Positions 38,767-46,870 of a stretch of DNA of 64,000 nucleotides are shown here, piece by piece. Where the stretch lies: the NCBI RefSeq assembly GCF_015351235.1, contig NZ_JADKSJ010000001.1, forward strand, positions 744,001 to 808,000. The letters run 5' to 3'. Below the pieces are notes generated by a model. The model did not search any database, was not told the origin of the DNA, and saw only the letters and a list, made by a program, of their open reading frames with translations. Positions within the stretch are counted from its first letter, which is position 1, and the number at the start of each line of letters is the position of its first letter. Source of the stretch: Plantibacter sp. VKM Ac-2880. GTDB taxonomy: Bacteria > Actinomycetota > Actinomycetes > Actinomycetales > Microbacteriaceae. The position numbers and the translations under genes are program-made.

Positions 38767-39483
38767 GTGCGTTCCCCTGTCCAGTCTGCCGAGCGCGCGC
38801 CGTCCGCCGCGGCCATCGCCACGAGTCGCGTGGTGTACCTGCTGATCGCCGTCATCATCGCGATCTCACTCGTCATCCAGATCGTCCTCGTCATCACCGG
38901 CGGAGCCGACGCACGCTCGGGCGGCGTGGACATGTCCGTCGGCCTGGCAACCCGCTTCGCCCGGATCTTCAGTGCCTTCACGATCCTGAGCAACCTCATC
39001 GTGCTCACGGTCTCCGTCCTCCTCGCCATCGATCCCCTCCGCGACGGACGACTGTGGCGGGTCGCGCGACTCGACGCCCTGCTCAGCATCGTCATCACCG
39101 GCATCGTCTACGCCGTGGTGCTCGCGCCGCAGGTGGACCTCACCGGCTGGGCGCTCGTCATCACGATCGGGTTCCACTACCTCTCGCCCTGGCTGACGCT
39201 CGGTGCGTGGCTCGTGTTCGGCCCACGCCCGCGGTTCACCTGGGGCACGGTCGCCTGGGCGTTCATCTGGCCGCTCACCTGGGTGGTCTTCACCTTCGTC
39301 CGCGGCGGGATCACCGGCTGGTACCCGTACCCCTTCCTCGACGTGACCCAGCTCGGTCTCCCGGGGGCCGTGCGGAACGCACTGCTGGTGCTCGTCGTCG
39401 CGATCGTGTTCGCCGTGCTCCTCAAGCTCGTCGACCGCGTGCTGCCGGCGATCCTCAAGGGTGCAGCACGACCTTGCCGTTGA
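38767..39483 (+). CDS. Pr6Pr family membrane protein
   Basis: 238 aa with six transmembrane segments. F-S-A-F-T-I-L-S-N-L-I-V near 74-85 and W-P-L-T-W-V-V-F-T-F-V-R-G-G-I-T-G-W-Y-P-Y-P-F-L-D near 165-190 are signatures of the Pr6Pr (FAR-17a/AIG1-like) family. Function unknown. GTG start 6 nt after TAGGGT, consistent with a leaderless transcript. The 3' end overlaps that of the convergent dehydrogenase gene by 29 bp. Confidence 0.85.
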   Translation: MRSPVQSAERAPSAAAIATSRVVYLLIAVIIAISLVIQIVLVITGGADARSGGVDMSVGLATRFARIFSAFTILSNLIVLTVSVLLAIDPLRDGRLWRVARLDALLSIVITGIVYAVVLAPQVDLTGWALVITIGFHYLSPWLTLGAWLVFGPRPRFTWGTVAWAFIWPLTWVVFTFVRGGITGWYPYPFLDVTQLGLPGAVRNALLVLVVAIVFAVLLKLVDRVLPAILKGAARPCR

Positions 39484-40507
39484 GCGTCCGGGACTCGGCG
39501 AGCTCCATTGCGGGGACGATGTCGCTGAGCGGGAACCGGGCCGCGATGTTCGCTGTGAGGTCGCCGCGCTCGAGGAGCCGGAAGAGCTCGCCGAGGTCCG
39601 CCTCGAGGTGGCGGCGGAAGCGGGCCGGGCGGAGTCGGTGGCCCGCCCATAGGTCGTAGAACGTCGCACTGCGGCCGTTCGGAAGGGCGGACCACAGCAC
39701 CGCCTGCCCGATGGCCTTGAGGAACGGCGTCATCAGGGCACCGGAACCGCCCATCACGGAGATGATCGAGTAGGTCACGAGTGAACCACCACGGGCGAGG
39801 AGCCGGAACGCCATCCGGGTGGTCGCCCCGCCGACGTTGTCGAACACGGCGTCGACGCCGTCAGGAGCCAGTTCGCGCACGCGGTCGGCGAGTGCCGGGT
39901 CCGCGTAGTCGACGGGGATGACGCCCGCGGCGCGCAGGGCCTCGTGGTGTCGTGGTGAGGCGGCGCCGATGATCCGCACGCCGTGGAGTCGAGCCAGCTG
40001 GATGAGGATGCCGCCGACGCCGCCGTTCGCGCCGAAGAGGAGGATCGTCTGGCCCGGCCGCACCCGCGCGGTGCGGTGGAGCATCTGCCAGGCGGTGACG
40101 CCGTTCACGACGACCGTCTCGGCGTCCTCCGAGCTGACGCCGTCGGGCACGAGGATGCTGTCGCGGGCGGCGACGAGGGCGTGGGTCGCCCAGGCGCCCG
40201 TCTTGGTCAGGGTGGCGACGCGCTTGCCGAGCAGGTTCCGGTCGCCACCGTCGCCGACGGCGAGCACGCGTCCGACGAGGTCGTATCCGGGGACGAAGGG
40301 GAAGGCCGGCTGGCCGAGGTAGCGGCCCTTCCGCATGGACTGCTCCGCGAAGGAGATGCCGGTCGCCTCCATCTCGACGAGGATCTGTCCGCGGCCGGGC
40401 GACGGCGCGGTGCCCGTCGTGACGACGAGTCCGGACGGTTCGACGAGGCCGGGGAGGACGACCTGGGTGGTGGCGAGCTCGGATGCGGGGGTCGGTGTGG
40501 TGTTCAT
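39455..40507 (-). CDS. Medium-chain dehydrogenase/reductase, quinone oxidoreductase-like
   Basis: 350 aa. The GroES-like domain (~15-130) lacks the zinc ligands of alcohol dehydrogenases. The NADPH-binding A-N-G-G-V-G-G-I (~159-166) follows G-V-T-A-W-Q-M-L. Similar to the zeta-crystallin/VAT-1 quinone reductase group. Start taken at the ATG after a purine-rich AAAGAAAG stretch; the frame is open well upstream but that is noncoding. Controlled probably by the TetR gene upstream, in the same orientation. Confidence 0.88.
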   Translation of the reverse strand: MNTTPTPASELATTQVVLPGLVEPSGLVVTTGTAPSPGRGQILVEMEATGISFAEQSMRKGRYLGQPAFPFVPGYDLVGRVLAVGDGGDRNLLGKRVATLTKTGAWATHALVAARDSILVPDGVSSEDAETVVVNGVTAWQMLHRTARVRPGQTILLFGANGGVGGILIQLARLHGVRIIGAASPRHHEALRAAGVIPVDYADPALADRVRELAPDGVDAVFDNVGGATTRMAFRLLARGGSLVTYSIISVMGGSGALMTPFLKAIGQAVLWSALPNGRSATFYDLWAGHRLRPARFRRHLEADLGELFRLLERGDLTANIAARFPLSDIVPAMELAESRTLNGKVVLHP

Positions 40508-40529
40508 GATGGGCTGCTTTCTTTTGTGT

Positions 40530-40545
40530 GTGACTGGACAGTCAC
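40530..40545. promoter_or_regulatory. TetR operator in front of the MDR gene
   Basis: GTGACTG-GA-CAGTCAC, a perfect inverted repeat 23 nt upstream of the dehydrogenase start. A related half-site GTGACTG occurs again at ~41134-41140, just upstream of the tetR start, suggesting control of both genes. Confidence 0.65.
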
Positions 40546-40587
40546 TTCGATGGGTATGGAACGATGACGACCGGCGGTCGTCGTGGG

Positions 40588-41133
40588 TCAGTCGTGTCGG
40601 ATGCCGTGGTCCACGACGCGAGCCCAGTCGGCGTCGACGTCGCCGAGCCCCGCCTGGACCACGAGGTGGCAGAGCTGGCCGTAGGCGAGACTGCGCTGCA
40701 CGGAGACCGCGTCCGCCCCCGAGTCGCGGGACATCACGCGGACGACGAGTGCGAGGCCGGCGCGGACGGCCTCCTGGATCTCTGGGACGTCGCACGCGCT
40801 CTGAGCGTGCACCTGGAGGGCGATGAGGCTGCGATCGCCGATGAGTTCGATGTACGCCTGGGTCATCGCGTCGAGCCTGTCCGTCGGGCTCCACTCGGGG
40901 TGGTCGGCCACGGCGCCCGACATGGCGGCCGCCACCTGCTCGTAGCAGTGCTCGACGGCGGCGACGAAGAGGCCGAGCTTGCCGTCGAAGAGGCGGAAGA
41001 CGTAGGCGGGGGAGATCTTGGCCGCCTTGGCCACGTCCGTGACGGGGGTGGCCCGGTAGCCCGCGATCGCGAAGACCTCGACAGCGCTCGCGATGGTGCG
41101 CACGCGCTGGTCTTCTGCGGTCGATCGGCTCAT
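40588..41133 (-). CDS. TetR/AcrR family transcriptional regulator
   Basis: 181 aa. Helix-turn-helix ~10-55 (A-G-Y-R-A-T-P-V-T-D-V-A-K-A-A-K-I-S-P-A-Y-V-F-R-L-F); the remainder is a helical ligand-binding domain. It lies 80 nt upstream of the quinone-reductase-like gene on the same strand. Start at M-S-R-S; an upstream start would run through the promoter. A TTCAAT box 7 nt before the ATG suggests a leaderless start. Confidence 0.88.
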   Translation of the reverse strand: MSRSTAEDQRVRTIASAVEVFAIAGYRATPVTDVAKAAKISPAYVFRLFDGKLGLFVAAVEHCYEQVAAAMSGAVADHPEWSPTDRLDAMTQAYIELIGDRSLIALQVHAQSACDVPEIQEAVRAGLALVVRVMSRDSGADAVSVQRSLAYGQLCHLVVQAGLGDVDADWARVVDHGIRHD

Positions 41134-41190
41134 GTGACTGATTGAACACAAACAAGCGATGGATGTCAAGCACCCGTGTCAGGATGGGGC

Positions 41191-41676
41191 ATGCCCGTCG
41201 TCGAATCCCGCTGCACCGTGCCCGTCACCCCGGACGTCGCCTTCGCGATCTCCCAGACCACCGGCGCGACCAGGCTGCGCTGGGACCCGTTCATCCGGCG
41301 CCAGTACTTCCTCGACGGCGCGACGGCCGCGGCGAAGGGCGTGCGCACCTTCACCGTGCAGCGCTTCGGGTTCCGCATGGTCAGCGAGTACGTGTCGTAC
41401 CACCCGCCCACCAACGTCGGCATGAAGATGACGAAGGGCTCGTGGTTCTTCGAGCGGCTCGCCGGCGGTTGGCGGTTCAGCGCGGTCGAGGGCGACGAGG
41501 GGAGCACGCTCGCCGTGTGGCGGTACAACTTCACCTGCCAGCCACGCTGGTTGGCTCCCATCGCCGAACGCATCGGTGCGTTCGTCCTCCAGCGCGACAT
41601 CGACCGTCGGATCCGCGGGTTCGCGCGCGGGTGCGAGGACCCGGTGGTCGTCGCCGCGGTCACCACCACCGACTGA
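41191..41676 (+). CDS. SRPBCC family protein
   Basis: 161 aa. V-E-S-R-C-T-V-P-V-T-P-D-V-A-F-A-I-S-Q, G-S-W-F-F-E-R-L-A-G-G-W-R-F and a long C-terminal helix fit the polyketide cyclase/START-like fold. The ligand is unknown. ATG 41191 is preceded by CAGGAT with a 5-nt gap; a GTG at 41176 is an alternative. It converges with the DUF2071 gene, 6 nt between stops. Confidence 0.75.
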   Translation: MPVVESRCTVPVTPDVAFAISQTTGATRLRWDPFIRRQYFLDGATAAAKGVRTFTVQRFGFRMVSEYVSYHPPTNVGMKMTKGSWFFERLAGGWRFSAVEGDEGSTLAVWRYNFTCQPRWLAPIAERIGAFVLQRDIDRRIRGFARGCEDPVVVAAVTTTD

Positions 41677-41682
41677 CCGGGT

Positions 41683-42447
41683 TCACGGGCGCAGGAACGA
41701 CCCGATCCCGAAGCGGGCGTTGACGCCCGGGCTGAACAGGACGGAGTCGGGCTCCCGTGTCACGATCCCGGGGAGGCCCGCCGCCGCCGTCAGCTCGTCG
41801 CGCACGGCGGTCACCCGCGCCGGGTGGAGCACCCACGGCTCATGCTCGTTCGGCAACCACTGCGTCCGTCCGAAGCGGCTCTGGAACAGACCCCAGCGCG
41901 CGGTGAGGAACTGCGACAGCTCGTCGTCGACGGTCGTGGTGCCGTCCACGTCGACCCCGAGCCGGAACCCGGGACCGCGCTTCGTCGGTGACGCGGTGAT
42001 CCGGCGGGACGCGTACTCCCAGCCGTTCGTCGTCGGCCGCTGCGCGGTCCGCGCCCACTCGTAGGGCAGACCGAACATCGCGCGGGCCGCGAGGACCGCC
42101 GGCAGGCTCGACGCCTCGAGCGAGCGGAACACGACCCCGCGGCGCCCCTCGGCGTCGACCCCGTACAGCCGCACGTTCACCTCCGTGAACGACCCGCCGA
42201 TCGGCGACGGCGGCAGTGGTCCGATACGGGCGTCGCCCAGCTCGAACGCGATCAGCCCGACCCAGGTGGAGCCGTCGAAGACGTCAGGGACGACACCAGG
42301 CGGAAGGAGCGGAGCGACGGCGCTCGCCGGGACCCGCCAGTGCACGAAGGCGAGGTGTCGCCACTCCTGGGCCGCCACGACGGGACCTGCGAGCGCCGTC
42401 GCCGTGGGGGAGATGGTGGCGAGGCGGACGCCGGGTGCGTCGGTCAC
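41683..42447 (-). CDS. DUF2071 (YqjF) family protein
   Basis: 254 aa. E-W-R-H-L-A-F-V-H-W-R-V-P-A near 27-40, L-L-P-P-G-V-V-P-D-V-F-D-G-S-T-W-V-G, and F-T-E-V-N-V-R-L-Y-G are characteristic of DUF2071, an acetoacetate-decarboxylase-like fold of unknown function. The GTG start overlaps the TGA of the monooxygenase gene (GTGA), so it is coupled to it. Confidence 0.85.
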   Translation of the reverse strand: MTDAPGVRLATISPTATALAGPVVAAQEWRHLAFVHWRVPASAVAPLLPPGVVPDVFDGSTWVGLIAFELGDARIGPLPPSPIGGSFTEVNVRLYGVDAEGRRGVVFRSLEASSLPAVLAARAMFGLPYEWARTAQRPTTNGWEYASRRITASPTKRGPGFRLGVDVDGTTTVDDELSQFLTARWGLFQSRFGRTQWLPNEHEPWVLHPARVTAVRDELTAAAGLPGIVTREPDSVLFSPGVNARFGIGSFLRP

Positions 42448-43673
42448 GCGCGGTCCCGGAGGGGTTCGAGGTGCTCGTACTCCGGCAGACCGATCGTGTC
42501 GGCCGGCGGCGAGAAGAGCTGTGCGCCGACGAACTTCGCCGGCTTCGAGCCGGCCACTCGCAGCGCCGTGCGGAAGGCGGTGACACCGGCCTTCGAGGTC
42601 GGGTTGGCGAGCTGCGGCGTGCCCGGCGGGAGCGTCTGCGCCTGTTCGACGTACGGACGCATGATCCGCTCGTACCCGCGGAACGCGTCCCGGTGGTGCA
42701 CGTGCGCGGCCAGCTCGCCGGCGAGGACGTAGGCGCCCACGATCGACAGGCTCGTCCCCATGCCGCTCACCGGCGACGCGCACCAGGCGGCGTCACCGAG
42801 CAGGGCGACCCGGCCGGACGCCCAGCGCGGCGTCCGGACCTGACCGATGGACTCGTAGTAGACGTCGTCGGCGTGGTCCAGGGCGTCGAGGACCCGGTTC
42901 GCCTGCCACGGGAGCCCGGCGAACCGATTGCGCAGGTGCCGTCGCTGCGCCTCGAGGTCGCGGCGTGCCGGCATGACGCCGTCGCCGCGATCGGAGGTCA
43001 CCTCCGTCAGGACGGCCCGGGTGGTGCCGTGCCGGTCCGGACGCAGGGTGACACTCCGGCCGCCGATGCCCGAGTACCACTGCCACCAGGGGACGTCCGC
43101 GTCGTCGCGGGGGATGGTGAGGTACGTCATCTCGAGCCCGAGGGACCTGATGACCGCTTCGCCAGGGAACGCCACCTCGCGCGTCGAGGAGCGGACGCCG
43201 TCCGCAGCGACGACGAGGTCGAAGTCCTCCTCGTCGCCGTGCGCGAACGACACGCGCACCCGCTCGCCGTCGTCGTCGAGCCCGGTGATGTGGTCGCCGT
43301 ACCGGTAGGTGGTCGCGCCCTCGGTCGCGTCGACGAAGATGCGCGCCAGGTCGCCGCGGAGGATCTCGACCTCGGCCGTCGCGCCGTCGGTCTCCGAGGA
43401 CTCGGACACCGGGAACTCGGCGATCGTCTCGCCGGCGTCGCCCACGAACCGGGTGCCGCGTTCACCGGTCGTCGCCTCCTTCGCGGCGTCCTCGAGGCGG
43501 GCACGTCGCAGGACTTCGCGGGCCGCCCCGCGCACGTCGATGTTCTGGCCGCCGTCGCGGAACGCGGGAGCCCGCTCGATGACGGTGGTGTCCCAGCCGT
43601 AGCGGTTCAGCCAGAAGGCGAGGGAGGGGCCGGCGATGCTGGCTCCGGAGATGAGGACGCGGGGGACGGTCAT
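42444..43673 (-). CDS. FAD-dependent monooxygenase (PHBH-fold aromatic hydroxylase type)
   Basis: 409 aa. FAD motif V-L-I-S-G-A-S-I-A-G-P (6-16), D-G motif V-V-A-A-D-G-V-R-S (~155-163), and G-D motif G-R-V-A-L-L-G-D-A-A (~286-295) are all present. Class A flavoprotein hydroxylases of this type use NADPH and oxygen on aromatic or polyketide substrates. It overlaps DUF2071 by 4 bp. No pathway neighbours indicate the substrate; tetracycline-type inactivation enzymes share this fold. Confidence 0.88.
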   Translation of the reverse strand: MTVPRVLISGASIAGPSLAFWLNRYGWDTTVIERAPAFRDGGQNIDVRGAAREVLRRARLEDAAKEATTGERGTRFVGDAGETIAEFPVSESSETDGATAEVEILRGDLARIFVDATEGATTYRYGDHITGLDDDGERVRVSFAHGDEEDFDLVVAADGVRSSTREVAFPGEAVIRSLGLEMTYLTIPRDDADVPWWQWYSGIGGRSVTLRPDRHGTTRAVLTEVTSDRGDGVMPARRDLEAQRRHLRNRFAGLPWQANRVLDALDHADDVYYESIGQVRTPRWASGRVALLGDAAWCASPVSGMGTSLSIVGAYVLAGELAAHVHHRDAFRGYERIMRPYVEQAQTLPPGTPQLANPTSKAGVTAFRTALRVAGSKPAKFVGAQLFSPPADTIGLPEYEHLEPLRDRA

Positions 43674-43789
43674 GATGGTGCACCTCTCGAGGAGCGAGGG
43701 ATGGCCGCTCCGGTCACTCCCATCTTCGCGCCCGCCTGGCCGGATCCCGCACGGTTGACAGCTCCGGTCATCCGGGTGCCCACCACTTG

Positions 43790-43795
43790 TACGCT
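43790..43795 (+). promoter_or_regulatory. -10 box of leaderless hydrolase gene
   Basis: TACGCT, 6 nt upstream of the ATG at 43802, with no Shine-Dalgarno. A TTGACA at 43755-43760 is too far away (29 nt) to be its -35. Confidence 0.5.
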
Positions 43796-43801
43796 TGGGG
43801 C

Positions 43802-44785
43802 ATGTCGAGGATCGAGCGCAAGCGTCGCAAGCGGAGTGTGCGGGTCGATCGCGTGTACGACGGCGACGTCTACGTCCGCGTCAACTCCGTGGGCTCCAGC
43901 GGCGACCGCTCCTTCATCCTCATCCCCGGCATCGGTGTCTCCTCGACCTACTTCGAGCGGCTCGCCCCGCACCTCAACGAGTTCGGTCCCGTGCACGCCC
44001 TCGACCTGCCCGGTTTCGGTGGCGTCCCGCACCCGACGTCGACGCTCACGATCCGCGAGTACGCCGACCTCGTCGGCCGGGTCATCGACGAGCTCGACCT
44101 GAAGGATCCGATCATCGTCGGTCACTCGATGGGCAGCCAGGTCGTCAGCGACCTCGTCTCGCGTCGTCCCGAGCTGTCGACGCTCATCCTCATCGGCCCG
44201 GTGGTCGTGCCCGGCCAGCGGCGCGTGTTCACCCAGGCGGTGCGGTTCCTGCAGTCGAGTTGGCACGAGCCGTTCACCGTCAAGGTGCTCGCCATCAGCG
44301 CCTACGTCTTCTGCGGCTTCAAGTGGTTCTCGCGGGTCCTCCCGGAGATGCTCAGCTACCCCATCGAGGAGGCGCTGCCGAAGGTCGAAGCGCACACGCT
44401 CGTGATCCGTGGCGAGTACGACGCGGTCGCTCCACGCGAATGGGTGGAGCGGGTCGGTGAACTGCTCCCCTCCTCACGGCTCTGGGAGATCCCGGGCGCG
44501 GCGCACTCCGTCATGTACGCGCACGCGGAGGAGGTCGCCAAACTCTGCGTCGATCACGCCAGGCGCACGGTGGCGGACGGCGACGACGACCGCCTCCAGG
44601 TCTTCCCGGAGGACGAGGACCGGAGCGACGACCATGAGCCGGAGGCGCCGCAGCCCGCCGCGGTCCTCCAGGCCGTGCAGGGGCGGATCGTGGAGACCAT
44701 CGGCATCGTCACGGACGACGACGACCGCGTGGCGGAAGGCAAATCGCAGGTGGCCGACGCGGTCGCCTCGATCGACCACGACTGA
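43802..44785 (+). CDS. Alpha/beta hydrolase with C-terminal CsbD-like domain
   Basis: 327 aa. Residues ~40-260 are an alpha/beta hydrolase: I-L-I-P-G-I-G near 43, G-H-S-M-G-S nucleophile elbow near 110-115, and catalytic His in G-A-A-H-S-V near 235. After an acidic linker (D-D-D-D-R, E-D-E-D), residues ~287-320 read V-Q-G-R-I-V-E-T-I-G-I-V-T-D-D-D-D-R-V-A-E-G-K, which matches the CsbD stress-protein consensus (G-K-x-K-E-x-x-G-x-x-T-x-D-x-x-x-x-x-E-G-K). This fusion is unusual. Leaderless start. Confidence 0.85.
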   Translation: MSRIERKRRKRSVRVDRVYDGDVYVRVNSVGSSGDRSFILIPGIGVSSTYFERLAPHLNEFGPVHALDLPGFGGVPHPTSTLTIREYADLVGRVIDELDLKDPIIVGHSMGSQVVSDLVSRRPELSTLILIGPVVVPGQRRVFTQAVRFLQSSWHEPFTVKVLAISAYVFCGFKWFSRVLPEMLSYPIEEALPKVEAHTLVIRGEYDAVAPREWVERVGELLPSSRLWEIPGAAHSVMYAHAEEVAKLCVDHARRTVADGDDDRLQVFPEDEDRSDDHEPEAPQPAAVLQAVQGRIVETIGIVTDDDDRVAEGKSQVADAVASIDHD

Positions 44786-44802
44786 GCCTTTGCCGCGGTG
44801 CG

Positions 44803-44824
44803 CCGGGCGGGGTGATCCGCCCGG
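44803..44824. terminator. Terminator hairpin between hydrolase and methyltransferase genes
   Basis: CCGGGCGG-N6-CCGCCCGG, a perfect 8-bp stem between convergent stops at 44785 and 44826. Confidence 0.7.
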
Positions 44825-44825
44825 T

Positions 44826-45419
44826 TCAGAGGCGCCTGGCGAGGATCGCGCCGTGGGGGCGGTGATCCAGCGTCGTCCGCGTGTGGGTCTCCACGACCTC
44901 GAAGCCAGCGTCCCGCATTCGTTCGCCCAGCTCTGCGAGCGGCCACCGATAGGCGGTGACGACGGCGTGGTCGAACGCCTCGACCGTCGGCCCCTCGAAG
45001 CAGCCGATGAGCAGCTCGCCGCCCGGCCGGAGGACGCGCGCGAACTCCGCGAGCGGCGTTCCGATCGTCTCGGGATCGTGGTGGATCAGCGAGTACCACG
45101 CGAGCACCCCACCCATCGAGTCGGTCTCGGCGTCGAGGGCGTCGACACTGCCGAGGTCGAACCGGGTCTCCGGGTGGTGGGTGCGGGCAAACTCGACGAA
45201 GTCGGGGACCAGGTCGACCCCGCGGATGTCGAGTCCACGTGCGGCGAGGTGCGCCGTCCAGTGACCCGGCCCACAGCCGGCGTCGATCGCGGGACCGGTG
45301 ATCCGATCGGCCCAGGAGGTCACGAGTTGCACGTCCGACGGGTGCACCGAGGCCATCGATCCGAGGACGTCCGCGTACTCGGCGGCGCGGTCCGCATAGG
45401 CGTCTCGGACGGTGCTCAT
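44826..45419 (-). CDS. Class I SAM-dependent methyltransferase
   Basis: 197 aa. Motif I is A-I-D-A-G-C-G-P-G-H-W-T (~47-58), followed by G-V-D-L-V-P at the second strand and L-R-P-G-G-E-L-L-I-G (~133-142). Substrate unknown. The ATG is preceded by TACGGT with a 6-nt gap on the minus strand, consistent with leaderless transcription. It follows an MFS gene on the same strand 61 nt away. Confidence 0.85.
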   Translation of the reverse strand: MSTVRDAYADRAAEYADVLGSMASVHPSDVQLVTSWADRITGPAIDAGCGPGHWTAHLAARGLDIRGVDLVPDFVEFARTHHPETRFDLGSVDALDAETDSMGGVLAWYSLIHHDPETIGTPLAEFARVLRPGGELLIGCFEGPTVEAFDHAVVTAYRWPLAELGERMRDAGFEVVETHTRTTLDHRPHGAILARRL

Positions 45420-45480
45420 CCGGCCACCGTAACGCGTGCCGGCCAGAGCCCCGCGACGGCGAGCTCTGACCGGCACCAGA

Positions 45481-46716
45481 TCACGAGGCTGCTGATCCGT
45501 CCGCGGCGCTCACCCGACGCGGGGCGAGCCGGGAGAGCGCTGCCGCGACGACGACGAGGGCGACCGCGGCCGCGCAGATGCCGACGACCGCGGTGGGTGC
45601 CCCAGCCGCTTGGATGAGGACACCGGCGAGCGCGCTCCCCGTCGCCGCACCGATGTTGTGACCCGTGTTCACCCAGGTCGTCGCGGCGTTCTGCTGGTAC
45701 CGCCCGCCGGCCGCGTGCGCGGCGACATAGGACACGATCATGATGGGCGAGAAGAACAGACCGGCGACCGCCAGCACGATGCTGACGGCGAGGAACCCGG
45801 TCACCGCGGCGATGAGCGACGCCGCGACGAGAAGGGCCCCCGCGAGCGTGACCAGCTGGCGGATGGCGGACCCCGGCACTGAGAGCGCGCCGTAGAGCAA
45901 TCCGCCGAGGGCGCTCCCGCCGGCGAAGAGGCCGAGGGCGATGCCGGCGGCCGCCGCACCGCCGTGCTCCGCGAGGACGACCGGCACGGCGACGCTGATC
46001 GTGCCGGAGACCGCGCCCGCGACCAGCACCGGCAGGAGCACGGCGATGAACCGTGCATCGAGGAGGAGCGATCGCCCTCGGTCCTTCCGGGGGACGCAGC
46101 GATCCTGCGGTGCCATACCACCGACGGTCGACGTGCTCACGAAGAGGAGCCCACCGATGAGGACGAATGCGGCTGGCACGAGGAGCGCCGTCCCCGGGGC
46201 GATGACGGCGAGGGCCAACCCGGCTGCCGCGGGTCCTGCGAGGTAGAGGAGCTCCTCGACGACCGCATCCAGGCTGAGCGCTTTCCGGAGGAGGGCGCCG
46301 TCCGGGGTGAGTCGACCCCACGCGACGCGCATCGTCGGCCCGAGCGGCGGAGCGAAGGCCCCCGCGAGCCCGGCGAGCGCGATCAACGACGCTCCGGGGG
46401 CTGCGGTGAGTGAGGCGATGGCCAGGGCCGCGATGGCGGCACCGAAGACAAGGATCAGGACGGTCAGGACGCGACGTGCGCCGAAGCGGTCGATGAACCA
46501 GGCCCGGACCGGGGCGAGGAAGCTCGCCGTGGCGCCGTAGACGGCCACCGCACCACCGGCGAGGGCGATCGAACCGGTCGCATCGGACACGGCGTAGAGC
46601 AGGGGGAGCAGGACCAGCGTGTACGCGGATCTGCCGACGAGTGCCGACCCGAAGGTCAGCCGGACATGGGGGAGAGCGAGCACGTCGAGATACCGTGCTG
46701 TCGGGGTCGCAGACAA
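45481..46716 (-). CDS. MFS transporter
   Basis: 411 aa with about 12 transmembrane helices. A charged loop R-F-G-A-R-R-V (~70-76) after helix 2 matches the MFS loop 2-3 motif; a long cytoplasmic loop (~195-225) lies between helices 6 and 7. Probable drug or metabolite efflux. The start is uncertain: I place it at TTG 46716, which has CTGGAG 10 nt upstream. An ATG at 46809 would add 31 residues that do not resemble MFS proteins. The 154-nt gap upstream contains no gene. Confidence 0.8.
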   Translation of the reverse strand: MSATPTARYLDVLALPHVRLTFGSALVGRSAYTLVLLPLLYAVSDATGSIALAGGAVAVYGATASFLAPVRAWFIDRFGARRVLTVLILVFGAAIAALAIASLTAAPGASLIALAGLAGAFAPPLGPTMRVAWGRLTPDGALLRKALSLDAVVEELLYLAGPAAAGLALAVIAPGTALLVPAAFVLIGGLLFVSTSTVGGMAPQDRCVPRKDRGRSLLLDARFIAVLLPVLVAGAVSGTISVAVPVVLAEHGGAAAAGIALGLFAGGSALGGLLYGALSVPGSAIRQLVTLAGALLVAASLIAAVTGFLAVSIVLAVAGLFFSPIMIVSYVAAHAAGGRYQQNAATTWVNTGHNIGAATGSALAGVLIQAAGAPTAVVGICAAAVALVVVAAALSRLAPRRVSAADGSAAS

Positions 46717-46870
46717 GTGGAAAGACTCCAGGAAAAGGGCACGCCGAACGGCGCGCGGGTGATCAGGATCGGTACGACGGGCGTCGGGAACGACGCACGG
46801 GCCGATCAATCACGAACTGGAGACATGTGGGGCAGCCTACCGGTGACAGCGCCTGTCGCACCTTCGTGCG

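Noticed and set aside
43755-43795. TTGACA with TACGCT as a normal promoter for the CsbD-hydrolase
   Set aside because: The spacing is 29 nt, far outside the usual 16-19; only the -10 box is retained.
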